The position numbers and the translations under genes are program-made. Source: Lachnospiraceae bacterium (lineage in GTDB: Bacteria; Bacillota; Clostridia; Lachnospirales; Lachnospiraceae). Taken from it: a stretch of DNA of 64,000 nt. Below, piece by piece: positions 34,850 to 44,123 of the stretch; within the stretch, counting starts at the first letter, position 1, and the number at the start of each line of letters is the position of its first letter. Location of the stretch: the NCBI GenBank assembly GCA_902363825.1, contig CABJBK010000008.1, positions 113,051-177,050 on the forward strand, given 5' to 3'. The notes below the pieces were generated by a model. The model saw only the letters and a list, made by a program, of their open reading frames with translations. It made no database searches and was not told the DNA's origin.

Positions 34850-34926
34850 TTTTCACTCCCCATTTGTAATTCCCCGTACTTCTTTTAGTGTATCATATTT
34901 TTTATTCTCTGCGCCAGAAAATTCCA

Positions 34927-36732
34927 TCACCCGGGCAGACTGTCCCTCAGACACAGCACGCCCCAGCCTAGGATCGGATTCGGATACTCATTTAACGCAG
35001 GAATCTGTCTTGCGCCGCGCAGCAGATACGCCCTCACTTTTTCCCCGTAAAGGAAGCTGTCATTTCCGTACAGAATCCCCCACTGCATCAGTAATGCCGC
35101 GCTCCCTGTCACAAACGGCGCCGCCATCGATGTCCCGGTCTTTTTCGTATATCCTCCGCCCGGCGCAGGTGCGGTAATGTCAACCCCGGGTGCCGCCAGA
35201 TCCGGTTTGATCTGATTGGTTGCCCTCGTGTACCCTCGCCCGGAAAAATCCGCAAGCTGGTCATAGATGGCATCATACGCGGCAACCGCAATACTTTTTG
35301 CCGCCGTTGCGGGGATCGTAAGTGTCGTCCCTTCAGTTGGATACAAAAAACCGGTCGCCGGATTTCGTACTTCTTTTCCCGGCATCCACAGATGATACTC
35401 GCCTTGCACGATCCGCCCCGGATACAGTTCTATACTCCAGATCCCGCTGTCAACATAATTTGCGACCGGCAGAAAATCCAGATAGATCTCCTGATAAGGA
35501 CTGTACGGGCTCGGCTCTCCATAATAAACAAGCAGCCTGGTATTTCCGATGCGAAACCGCTGCGGCCCCTGGATCTGTTTTAAAGGGCCTGCGCCCTCGC
35601 CGGATGGTCCTTTGATGGAAACTGCGATATCATCCACATACGATTTCCAGATCTGTATGCTGAAACTCTGCTCGTACTCGCTGACTGCAAATTCGATTTT
35701 TTTTGACGTCTGTCCGGGACGTGCCTGGATCTGTGGTTCAAATCTGCCGGATGTATGACCGTCTGCGTTTCCCTCGTTTCCTGCCCCTGTCACGATCACC
35801 GTTCTCCCCACTCCGGCGACATCATTGATAAATGTCTCAATCAGTGAATCCCCGCTGTGGGAGCCATAGCTGTTGCCAAAACTGATATTGACCGCGATCG
35901 GCATATTGTACTCCAGGGATTTTCGCAAGACATAATCCAAAGCCATCATAAGCTGCGTCGTCCGGGGAAAGGAATCCTCCGTGGCATTCCCGAGCTTTAC
36001 AATGATAAGATCACTCTGCGGTGCCACTCCCGTATAGCGTCCGCCGGATGCCCTGCCATTGCCTGCAGCAATGCCGGTCACATGTGTCCCATGACCGGAG
36101 ATATCCCTGCTTGGACAGATGCGTTCCCGCTCCGCCGGTTCTTCGCTTGCAAGCGCCTCATTGATCGTCTCTCTGCTGTACTCCGTCCCTATCCCGTAGG
36201 GATACGGTGCAGGCCCCGCAGCGATCGTCTGATCCCACAACGCAAGAATCCTTGTCGTGCCATCCGGATTCCGGAAATCCGGATGCGTGTAATCAATCCC
36301 GCCGTCAAGCACCGCGACGAGGATCCCCCTGCCTCTTAAATCCTGATTCTGGCGATCCCAAAGGCTCTGGAAGGAATTAATACACGCTTCTCTGACCGCC
36401 CGGTCCAGCGCAAAGTAAAGCCGCTTTGGTTTTTCAACATATAAAACATTTTCAAATTCCGCGACCCGCTCTACATACTGTTGTTCCACATATAAAACAG
36501 CATATCCGCGAAGAAGCGGTATTACACGGATCCGGGGGATCTGCTCCTTCAGCTCATCTAATGATCCCTGATACTTTATGATCAGTTCCCATACATTGTC
36601 TTCCGGGTCATACCCGGTCTTTAAATCCCCGGATTTCCGCAATTCTTCCTGCGTTGCATCCAGTGCAAGGTTCAAAAGATTTTCCAGTTTCGGATCTGTT
36701 TCATTTCCCACATTCTGCGTAATTTCGTCCAA
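34927..36732 (-). CDS. Subtilisin-like serine protease (S8 family)
   Basis: A 601-aa S8 peptidase of the type common in Clostridia (CspB-like). A propeptide-like region covers residues 1-110. The triad is Asp in VAVLDGGIDYTHPDF, His in SGHGTHVTGIAAGNG and Ser in GTSMAAPFVTGSAAL, with the oxyanion Asn in TGAGNEGN; an insert domain of about 150 residues lies between His and Ser. The start is TTG with AGGA 7 nt upstream. No signal peptide is seen. Csp relatives act in spore germination; that role is not shown here. Confidence 0.9.
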   Translation of the reverse strand: MDEITQNVGNETDPKLENLLNLALDATQEELRKSGDLKTGYDPEDNVWELIIKYQGSLDELKEQIPRIRVIPLLRGYAVLYVEQQYVERVAEFENVLYVEKPKRLYFALDRAVREACINSFQSLWDRQNQDLRGRGILVAVLDGGIDYTHPDFRNPDGTTRILALWDQTIAAGPAPYPYGIGTEYSRETINEALASEEPAERERICPSRDISGHGTHVTGIAAGNGRASGGRYTGVAPQSDLIIVKLGNATEDSFPRTTQLMMALDYVLRKSLEYNMPIAVNISFGNSYGSHSGDSLIETFINDVAGVGRTVIVTGAGNEGNADGHTSGRFEPQIQARPGQTSKKIEFAVSEYEQSFSIQIWKSYVDDIAVSIKGPSGEGAGPLKQIQGPQRFRIGNTRLLVYYGEPSPYSPYQEIYLDFLPVANYVDSGIWSIELYPGRIVQGEYHLWMPGKEVRNPATGFLYPTEGTTLTIPATAAKSIAVAAYDAIYDQLADFSGRGYTRATNQIKPDLAAPGVDITAPAPGGGYTKKTGTSMAAPFVTGSAALLMQWGILYGNDSFLYGEKVRAYLLRGARQIPALNEYPNPILGWGVLCLRDSLPG

Positions 36733-36771
36733 ATCTGTTTCCTGTCACACATCTTTTTTTGTATTTTATTT

Positions 36772-37956
36772 TCACTCTTCCCGCACTATGCCATTTTCAT
36801 CAACGGATACCTGAAAGGAGATGCTTTGCAGATAATCATACAGGCTCTTTGCCTCCTCACCGGTAAGTTCTCTCGTGCAGGCTCCTTCTTCCTTTGCCGC
36901 AACAAATGCGTACTGCGCTGTTCCATCCGGCGCAACTGTAACTTTTACTGCTGCGGTATTTCCGTCCTGCCCGAACAGGAAATTGCCAAGACTGTAAAAC
37001 ACCGGTTTTCCATTTATGTATTCCACACCCTGAAGGCAGTGCGGATGGCTGCCGATCACAAGATCCGCTCCCGCATTTACATAGCCCTCCGCCAGCGTAT
37101 GTTCATAATCCTCCGGATACTCTTTATGCTCCAGCCCCCAGTGTACATACACGGTCAGATAGTCACATTCTTTTTTTGTTTCCCCGATCTTTGCGTTAAG
37201 TGCGGCAGCATCATAGGTTGCAAACACTCCAGGTGTCTGGTTTTCGACGTTCCACGAAGCCACCGGGATCACGCGGGATGCCGCGAGAAATCCAAATTTT
37301 TTCCCGTTCACTTCTATGATCTGCGGCTCCATTGCGCGCGCTTTATCTTCGCCCGCACCGGCGTAACGGATACCGGCGTCATCCAAAACCGCAAATGTCT
37401 CCTCTAACGCCTGCGGTCCGTAATCCAGAATATGATTGTTTGCCAGCGACACGACATCCACACCCATGTCACCAAATGCAGCCACATAAGATGGGTTCAC
37501 GCGAAAGGTATACTGTTTGTCCTCCATCGCCACGCCGCCCGTGCCAAATGGAAATTCCTCATTGACCATCGTGATATCCGCGCCGTTTAACAGTTCCTTC
37601 ATCTGCCCGGACAAAATCCCATCGATCCCTTTTGCGCTGTAATTCGCAGACACACTGTTTCCAATTAAGATATCTCCGGTAAATACCAGTGTCGTTGCCG
37701 CAGAAGATACAATATTTTCGCCTTCTTCCGTTTCTGTCTCAGTTGCCGGTTCCGCCTCCGTCGTCTGCTCCGGCTCCTGTATCTGTTCCTGCGCCTGTCC
37801 GGTTGTCTGCTCCGTTTTTTGCTCTGTTGTTGTCGTCTGCGTTTCTGCCATCTCATCCGTCGTCTTTTCATGGACTTTCTGATAGCCAAGCACGAATACC
37901 AGTATCACCAAAAGCAGTGAACTGGCATATAAAATTCCCCTTACGATCCTGTTCAT
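36772..37956 (-). CDS. CapA family protein (poly-gamma-glutamate synthesis-like metallophosphatase fold)
   Basis: A 394-aa CapA/PGA_cap protein: one N-terminal membrane anchor (residues 7-23), a low-complexity Thr/Glu/Gln linker to about residue 85, then the calcineurin-like domain (FTGDILIG, NEEFPFG, SLANNHILDYG, HWGLEH and GSHPHCLQG). No capB or capC lies nearby, so poly-glutamate synthesis is doubtful; many CapA relatives have other cell-envelope roles. It lies between the HAD and protease genes. Confidence 0.88.
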   Translation of the reverse strand: MNRIVRGILYASSLLLVILVFVLGYQKVHEKTTDEMAETQTTTTEQKTEQTTGQAQEQIQEPEQTTEAEPATETETEEGENIVSSAATTLVFTGDILIGNSVSANYSAKGIDGILSGQMKELLNGADITMVNEEFPFGTGGVAMEDKQYTFRVNPSYVAAFGDMGVDVVSLANNHILDYGPQALEETFAVLDDAGIRYAGAGEDKARAMEPQIIEVNGKKFGFLAASRVIPVASWNVENQTPGVFATYDAAALNAKIGETKKECDYLTVYVHWGLEHKEYPEDYEHTLAEGYVNAGADLVIGSHPHCLQGVEYINGKPVFYSLGNFLFGQDGNTAAVKVTVAPDGTAQYAFVAAKEEGACTRELTGEEAKSLYDYLQSISFQVSVDENGIVREE

Positions 37957-37984
37957 ATCTTCTCCTCACCGACTCACAAATGTG

Positions 37985-38623
37985 TTACGCCGTCACTTTA
38001 TCGGCAACCGCCGGAAGTTCCTGCAACGCATGGATCTCCGGTACCTCATCCCGGATCGTGCCAAATCCATATGCCGCATGGATAAACTTCACTCCGGCTT
38101 CTTTACTTGCCTCGTAATCGCCCTCGATGTCTCCCACATAAACCGGATCTTTGATCTGATTGCGCTCCACCACAAGACGTATGTTATATCCTTTGTTTTT
38201 TCCGGTATTTCCATAACATTCCATATCTTTGATATAATGGCGGAATCCGAAGAAATCAAGGAATGCTTCAATATATCCCGTCTGGCAGTTGCTCACAATA
38301 TACAGATCATAGTCCGTGCCAAGCTGTTTCCACACGTCCTCCAGATCCGGATATAATTTTCCTCCATGCATACTGAGATATTCATTTTCATATTTATAAC
38401 AGTCAAGTAATATTTTTTCCCTGCGTGCATCCTCCACATCCGGGAAAATGATCTTTCCCAGAACATCCATCGTTTTTCCCATGACACGATACATATCCTC
38501 TGTCGTAATGTGGACATTGATATCTTGATATTTCTCCTCGATCACCCGGTTCCAGGATTCTGCCACCTGTGGCGCGGAGTCCCATAATGTGCCGTCCATA
38601 TCAAAAATGATTCCTTTTCGCAT
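37985..38623 (-). CDS. HAD family phosphatase, phosphoglycolate phosphatase-like
   Basis: A 212-aa HAD hydrolase: motif I IIFDMDGTLWDS with both aspartates, motif II VSNCQTG, motif IV YVGDIEGDYEA. ATG 38623 has AAGGAAGAAAG upstream; a TTG 10 codons earlier lies too near the promoter. The substrate is unknown. First gene of the minus-strand run down to the EAL protein. Confidence 0.86.
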   Translation of the reverse strand: MRKGIIFDMDGTLWDSAPQVAESWNRVIEEKYQDINVHITTEDMYRVMGKTMDVLGKIIFPDVEDARREKILLDCYKYENEYLSMHGGKLYPDLEDVWKQLGTDYDLYIVSNCQTGYIEAFLDFFGFRHYIKDMECYGNTGKNKGYNIRLVVERNQIKDPVYVGDIEGDYEASKEAGVKFIHAAYGFGTIRDEVPEIHALQELPAVADKVTA

Positions 38624-38652
38624 AATCTTTCTTCCTTTTCTTTTTTTATACA

Positions 38653-38681
38653 ATTTTAAGGTAATTTTTTAAATTTATCAA
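38653..38681 (-). promoter_or_regulatory. Promoter of the HAD - CapA - protease - J-protein - EAL run
   Basis: On the minus strand: -35 TTGATA (38676-38681), 17 nt, -10 TAAAAT (38653-38658). Confidence 0.55.
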
Positions 38682-38743
38682 CCCAAAGTCCCCAAGATAG
38701 TGTATAATAATCCTTATCTTGTATTAAAAGGAGAATCACTATT

Positions 38744-38989
38744 ATGAGTCAGGAAAAAGTCGATCGTTATAAAAAAGAGAAAGCAAACCGCAAACAGATC
38801 ATGAAAAGAGAAAAACGTCTTCTCAATCTGGAGAAAGCCGGCGGATGCATTTTATGTGCCGCAATCCTTTTCTGGGCCGGATATTCTGTTTACAATTATA
38901 CCCAAAACTCCGGGACTGATCCGGTTGAGACGGTTACTACAGAAGTAGACTTAAATCCGATTTATGACTATTATGCCACTTTACAATAA
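38744..38989 (+). CDS. Small single-pass membrane protein, unknown function
   Basis: An 81-aa protein with a highly basic first 30 residues (RYKKEKANRKQIMKREKRLL), one membrane helix near 33-51 and a short acidic tail outside, a type II (Nin-Cout) topology. AAAAGGAG precedes the ATG and a TATAAT (38703-38708) lies upstream. It is 33 nt before the CNNM-type gene and likely co-transcribed. Family not recognised. Confidence 0.75.
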   Translation: MSQEKVDRYKKEKANRKQIMKREKRLLNLEKAGGCILCAAILFWAGYSVYNYTQNSGTDPVETVTTEVDLNPIYDYYATLQ

Positions 38990-39022
38990 TTTCTATCACA
39001 AATTTCGCGAGGTGTTTTTTTA

Positions 39023-40300
39023 TTGCAGACAACTGAAATCATACAATTAATCTGTCTTATTATTTTATTACTGCTGTCCGGTTTTTTTTCCTCCGCAGAG
39101 ACTTCCCTTACCACAGTAAACCGCATCCGTATGCGGACACTGGCGGACGAGGGCAACAAGCGCGCTGCAAGGGTACTTGCCGTGACAGACAATTCTTCCA
39201 AGATGTTAAGCGCTGTTTTGATCGGTAACAATATCGTAAACCTTTCCGCTTCGTCCATTTCCACGTCACTGGCGTTAAAGCTCTTTGGCAGTGTCGGAGT
39301 CGGAATCGCAACCGGTATTCTCACACTTTTGATCTTGATCTTTGGAGAAATTTCTCCAAAAAACCTTGCCACTTTATATGCTGACAAACTTGCCATGGCC
39401 TATTCCGGCGTGATCGCATTTCTGATGACCATTCTCACACCGGTCATCTACATCGTAAACGCCCTGTCCTTTCTGTTACTGAAACTCTTCCGTATTGATC
39501 CGAACAGCGCAGCCAAACAGATGACGGAAAAAGAACTGCGGACCATCGTGGATGTCGGACATGAAAACGGTATTATCGAATCTGAAGAACACGAGATCAT
39601 CAATAATGTCTTTGATTTTAATGACGCGCAGGCAAAAGAGATCATGGTTCCCCGTATCGATATGACCATGGTGGCGGTCAACTGCTCTTACGATGACCTG
39701 CTTGCCATCTTCCGTGAGTGTCAGTATACCCGTCTTCCGGTTTATGAAGACACGACAGACAATGTTGTCGGTATCTTAAACATCAAGGATCTTCTGCTTT
39801 TAACCGACACCAGCCAGTTTTCGATCCGTGCGCTCATGCGGGAACCGTTTTTCACTTATGAGCACAAAAATACAGCAGAACTTTTTCACGAAATGAAAAA
39901 GAATTCCATCAACATCGCGATCGTTTTAGATGAGTACGGAACTACTGTCGGTCTGATCACACTCGAAGACCTGATCGAAGAGATTGTCGGAGACATCCGG
40001 GATGAATATGATGCAAATGAAGAAGCCGATTTGACAAAAATAAGCAAGCAGGAATATCTGGTCTCCGGTTCCATGAATTTAGATGATCTGTGTGAAACAC
40101 TTGATCTTCCATTTTCATCCGAAGATTATGATACGGTTGGCGGTTATGTGATCGGTCTGTTAGATCATTTTCCAAAAGAAGGTGAAGTTATCACCACAAA
40201 AGACGGGTTTACTTTCTTTGTGAAAAAAATGGATAAAAACCGTGTGGAGAAAATTCTTCTTACGATGCCGGAAAAATCAGAACAAACGGCAGATTTATAA
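39023..40300 (+). CDS. CNNM/HlyC-CorC family membrane protein with CBS domains
   Basis: A 425-aa protein: N-terminal DUF21/CNNM domain with about four membrane segments (residues 1-190), a CBS pair (about 205-330) with VLDEYGTTVGLITLEDL, and a C-terminal CorC_HlyC domain. The family includes magnesium/sodium exporters (MpfA, YhdP). The start is TTG at 39023 with GAGGTG 8 nt upstream. A strong terminator follows. Confidence 0.93.
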   Translation: MQTTEIIQLICLIILLLLSGFFSSAETSLTTVNRIRMRTLADEGNKRAARVLAVTDNSSKMLSAVLIGNNIVNLSASSISTSLALKLFGSVGVGIATGILTLLILIFGEISPKNLATLYADKLAMAYSGVIAFLMTILTPVIYIVNALSFLLLKLFRIDPNSAAKQMTEKELRTIVDVGHENGIIESEEHEIINNVFDFNDAQAKEIMVPRIDMTMVAVNCSYDDLLAIFRECQYTRLPVYEDTTDNVVGILNIKDLLLLTDTSQFSIRALMREPFFTYEHKNTAELFHEMKKNSINIAIVLDEYGTTVGLITLEDLIEEIVGDIRDEYDANEEADLTKISKQEYLVSGSMNLDDLCETLDLPFSSEDYDTVGGYVIGLLDHFPKEGEVITTKDGFTFFVKKMDKNRVEKILLTMPEKSEQTADL

Positions 40301-40312
40301 GCACACGATCTC

Positions 40313-40347
40313 CGGTCAGGACATGAAATTATGTCCTGACCGTTTTT
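40313..40347 (+). terminator. Intrinsic terminator after the CNNM gene
   Basis: CGGTCAGGACAT - GAAATT - ATGTCCTGACCG, a perfect 12-bp stem followed by TTTTT. Confidence 0.88.
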
Positions 40348-40357
40348 GATTCCTTTT

Positions 40358-43300
40358 TTATTTTTGATTCTGAACCATAAATTTTTTATAAAACTCAGTT
40401 AAGTTCTCTTTATCCATAGGATCCGGGGCTGCGTAAAGAGCCTCCCGCATTGCACAGATCGTATCGTGATCAAACTGATACGTTATGACTGCATTTTTGT
40501 TCTGCTGATTGGCAAATGTCTGCTCCAACGCGTTTTGATAGTCCGGATCCTGCTTCCAGATGGACGTTTCCCTTAAACCACCCTCTTCTGACGCCCTGCT
40601 GTAATATTTTGCCGAAATAAAACGTGTCGTCCCCGAGGGCAGGACTTTTTGTGGCGCACTGTCCGTAATATGAACCGTAACCTTATACCTCGTCCGGTTT
40701 CCCACACTGTCTGTCGCAAGGTATGTCTCCGTCACACTGCCATCCGCTGTAAAGCCTGTAAAATCTGTTGTGGCATAGTCCATCACCCGGAAGGAATTGC
40801 CCTGCTCAGCGTGATCGCCGCCTGGAATTTCTCCGTCCTCCTCATCCGTTGCCTTTGCGTGGCTCAAGAGTTCCTCCTCTGTGATATAACCGCTCTGTGC
40901 CTGTTCAAGTGTGTAATACAGATCATACGCCTCGATCAGTGGTCCGTAATCCCATACCCGGTACATATTGGCAACTGCCATGTCCTGGCTGTTCAGCTGT
41001 GGAACCTCACCCTGATAATCCGGGCCTACATTTCCATAGGTAACTGCCCCGGCATCCCGCGCAAGCGCAAAGAACTCGCCCGCCGGATACTCTGTATCAT
41101 CCGCGATATAGGTTTCCGGATATTTTGCCTCCATATCCTTGGCAAACGCCCATCCTACTCCGGTTCCTGTCACGTCTTCTACCACTTCTTTCCCGGACTC
41201 TGCGTCCACAAAGGACTTCGTTGTCCGGATCTTTAAGTCCTCCGATCTCGCCAGCTTCACGGTATCGGTCAGCTTGGAATAATCCGCTCCGCCATTGTTG
41301 TCAAAATAGTCATCCCCTTCGGTCTGGCATACGCCCATATACGCGATGTCGAACCGGTGCTGCCATGCTGCAAACAGGGTGACCGGGATATCCTCATTAT
41401 AGACACTTCCCGGCGCGAATCTCGGAAGCCCGGTCTCTACGATGTTCCCGGCGCCGTCCACCTGTGCCGTGTTCCAGCCCGCGAAATCATACCCGGTCTT
41501 TGTAAAGTTGTTTTCCCGGATGATGTAGTCCACACCTCTTGTCTTTTCATCACCTTTGACCGGATCGGTCATCTCCATTCCGCCGCCGTCATTCGTATTG
41601 CCGTCATAGTAAACGAATACGTTATACGTCCAGTGCGCGTACAGCGTGATGTCCTGCTTTGGTGTATAGGCATCCCCGCCCCTTCCGACACACACTCCGC
41701 CATCCGGCGCCGTGTACCATCCGGTAAAGTAATACCTTACCCATCCTTTGTTATCCTCACTGAGCTCCCAGTACTCATCCTCCTTGGATGCGTTCGGGAG
41801 TGTTACCCCGTTATCATGCCATGCCGCATAAAGATTCCTGGTCTTTCCCGGTTCCGCGATATTCATTACGGACTGCTCATCCGTATAGGAGATCCCGACA
41901 GCCGCCGGGCTCAATTTCCAGCCCGTGAAATCCGAAACTACACTGTCTGATCCTCGTTCCACGCTGTTTCCGCCGTTTACATCATATCCGATGGTAAATC
42001 CACGGGTAAACCCGTTTTTATTCAGTTTTGCTGCCACACCATAGTTGATCGTCTGATCCTGCATGGAGCCGCCGGTCGCACCGTTTCCTTCAAAATGGAC
42101 AGTATAATTCTTTGGATAATAGCAGACATAAAACGTATTCTCCGCAGAAACATTTTTGCATACATACTCCTGTCCGCCGGTATCCGCCACGGTCGTTCCC
42201 GCCGGTGACGGGTCTGTCCTCACGATCGCATAGTTCCGGTAATTTTCCGGTGTCTGCGTATATTTCACGGTGTAATTATCACCGCCCCACACCGTTTCTG
42301 TCTTATCCGTGCCAAAATAGTTCCAGCTGCCGCCCTCATATTTATAGTTCCTGCTGGTCTGTTTGTAGCGATCCCATACCACCACGTCATTTCCATACGC
42401 CCGTTTGGTAAAAGCGTTAAAATCCCGGAAAGAAAGGTTCGATGTCACGGTCTGCGCTGTTGCCGCGGAATCCGTCCGCACCATGACTTTCCCTCTCTTA
42501 TAACAGTCCGTCGGCATGTTGATCACAAGCCTCCTGCCGCTGTGAGTCACCACATATCTGCCAACCGTAGGCAGCCAAACACTTTCCGCTCCGCCCTCGA
42601 TAACCAGGTTTCCGCTGTTCTCCTGTCCGAAATGCTGCACGTCATGCCCGTTGCTCCAGAAGCTGCCGCCGGTAATGGTCGTGGTTCCCGCATGGAAAAT
42701 TCCAGAAGCAGAGCACTCATAGATCTTTCCCCCGGAAAATGTGAGGTTTCCGCTGTTCGCGATACCGTTCGCCGCAGTACCGTAGATCGATCCGCCGGTC
42801 ATCCGCAGTGTTCCCGTTGTGCCATTTACTACGTTGCTGTTTCCCTTATTGTGCCGGATCTCACCGCCGGAAATAGTTCCGGTTCCATAATTGACAACAC
42901 CGGTTCCGTTATTGCTGTGTACATATCCGCCTGACATGTTAAGAGTTGCAAAAGAAACAATTCCATCCCCGCCATTGCTGCAGATCTCCGTACCCGAAGA
43001 ACCGCTCGCAACCGTAAGGTTTGCAGAAGAAGAAATACCATGCTGTCCGTTGTCATGGATGCGTCCATTGTTGATAGTCACAGTGCCGCCGTTTGCCGTG
43101 ATCCCACACGCCGCGTTACTGTAGATCTCCCCCGCATTCATGGTAAACGTCCCATTCCCGTTCAAGAGATAAACGCCGGTCTGCGAGAGATTATTGACCG
43201 TTCCGCCATTCATCACGACATCACCCTTCTGGATGCCGATACCTGCCGATGCCTCACTCCGGTTTCCGGCAATAAGACCGCCATTGATATATGCATAGCC

Positions 43301-44086
43301 ATCACCGACATAGATCCCGCAGTTTGCGTTCTGGTTTATGGTACCGCCGTGGAAATACACGGTTCCGTAGGAACTGATCCCGTTATTGCCGTTATAATAG
43401 ATATTTCCACCGGCAACGCTGATCGTACCGCCGGAGGAACCGATCCCGGACTGCTCATTGCCATAGATACTGCCATCATAGACATTGATCGTACCGCCGG
43501 ATTTACACCAGATCCCATGTCCGCCGCGTGTTACACCATTATAGTTCCACGATTTACATTCTGTTATATAGGTTCCAGACCGGATATTTACCATGCCTCC
43601 GGGACTTACCACAATGCCGCTGCGATATTTTCTCTCATCTCCATTATCCCCGTTGTTCCCCTTAATCACAACATCCTGCAGTGTCAGGGTATTCGCTACG
43701 TTAAAGACCGGCGCACCATTGTTTTTTACATCCTCACTGGTGCTTCCATCTTGCACTTCTATCCCATTCCGGATCGTATGTCCGTTTCCATGGATCGTCT
43801 TGATCCCATACACAGAAATGCCGGTAGGATAGTTTGTTAAATATACATCCTGGTCAACCAGCGTAATATCGTTCAGCAGATAAATATCTGCCGTAATTCT
43901 TCTGTCACATGCTTCGTTCAACCCCGCCTGGGTCGCTACATATGCTGTGTTACCACTCCAGTAAATATCTCCGGTCGTCAGTGCCTTTGTCTCCTGCGGC
44001 TTCACCGCAAGCAGCCCGGTCAGAAGCATGACACACATTCCTGCCCATACTAATAATCTTCTTTTATTGTTCTTTCGTCCCTTCAT
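40358..44086 (-). CDS. Large secreted surface protein: beta-helix plus InlB-type repeats
   Basis: A 1242-aa exported protein. After a signal peptide (cut near residue 35) come about 500 residues of short Gly/Asn-rich repeats (GGTINVYDGSIYGN, GGEIRHNKGN and similar), typical of a right-handed parallel beta-helix adhesin or polysaccharide-binding fold. Residues about 640-890 hold Listeria-Bacteroides (InlB B) repeats such as FTKTGYDFAGWNT and TLYAHWTYNVFVYYDGN. The C-terminal part contains a cadherin/HYR-like segment (TYLATDSVGNRTRYKVTVHITD). There is no LPXTG anchor. It is the last gene of the Tad-like operon, 37 nt after its neighbour. Confidence 0.85.
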   Translation of the reverse strand: MKGRKNNKRRLLVWAGMCVMLLTGLLAVKPQETKALTTGDIYWSGNTAYVATQAGLNEACDRRITADIYLLNDITLVDQDVYLTNYPTGISVYGIKTIHGNGHTIRNGIEVQDGSTSEDVKNNGAPVFNVANTLTLQDVVIKGNNGDNGDERKYRSGIVVSPGGMVNIRSGTYITECKSWNYNGVTRGGHGIWCKSGGTINVYDGSIYGNEQSGIGSSGGTISVAGGNIYYNGNNGISSYGTVYFHGGTINQNANCGIYVGDGYAYINGGLIAGNRSEASAGIGIQKGDVVMNGGTVNNLSQTGVYLLNGNGTFTMNAGEIYSNAACGITANGGTVTINNGRIHDNGQHGISSSANLTVASGSSGTEICSNGGDGIVSFATLNMSGGYVHSNNGTGVVNYGTGTISGGEIRHNKGNSNVVNGTTGTLRMTGGSIYGTAANGIANSGNLTFSGGKIYECSASGIFHAGTTTITGGSFWSNGHDVQHFGQENSGNLVIEGGAESVWLPTVGRYVVTHSGRRLVINMPTDCYKRGKVMVRTDSAATAQTVTSNLSFRDFNAFTKRAYGNDVVVWDRYKQTSRNYKYEGGSWNYFGTDKTETVWGGDNYTVKYTQTPENYRNYAIVRTDPSPAGTTVADTGGQEYVCKNVSAENTFYVCYYPKNYTVHFEGNGATGGSMQDQTINYGVAAKLNKNGFTRGFTIGYDVNGGNSVERGSDSVVSDFTGWKLSPAAVGISYTDEQSVMNIAEPGKTRNLYAAWHDNGVTLPNASKEDEYWELSEDNKGWVRYYFTGWYTAPDGGVCVGRGGDAYTPKQDITLYAHWTYNVFVYYDGNTNDGGGMEMTDPVKGDEKTRGVDYIIRENNFTKTGYDFAGWNTAQVDGAGNIVETGLPRFAPGSVYNEDIPVTLFAAWQHRFDIAYMGVCQTEGDDYFDNNGGADYSKLTDTVKLARSEDLKIRTTKSFVDAESGKEVVEDVTGTGVGWAFAKDMEAKYPETYIADDTEYPAGEFFALARDAGAVTYGNVGPDYQGEVPQLNSQDMAVANMYRVWDYGPLIEAYDLYYTLEQAQSGYITEEELLSHAKATDEEDGEIPGGDHAEQGNSFRVMDYATTDFTGFTADGSVTETYLATDSVGNRTRYKVTVHITDSAPQKVLPSGTTRFISAKYYSRASEEGGLRETSIWKQDPDYQNALEQTFANQQNKNAVITYQFDHDTICAMREALYAAPDPMDKENLTEFYKKFMVQNQK

Positions 44087-44123
44087 TTATCCTTTATCTG
44101 TCAGACATGCTTCTATAACCTGA

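Noticed and set aside
36772..37956. Poly-gamma-glutamate capsule synthesis
   Set aside because: CapA alone without capB or capC does not make the polymer; the neighbours are unrelated.
42600..43600. Possible CRISPR-like repetition
   Set aside because: The repeated DNA is the coding repeats of the beta-helix region, in frame and diverged, without constant repeat and spacer lengths.
42542..43840. Plus-strand frames opposite the large surface protein
   Set aside because: They mirror the Gly/Asn-rich repeats of the real gene and have no ribosome sites.
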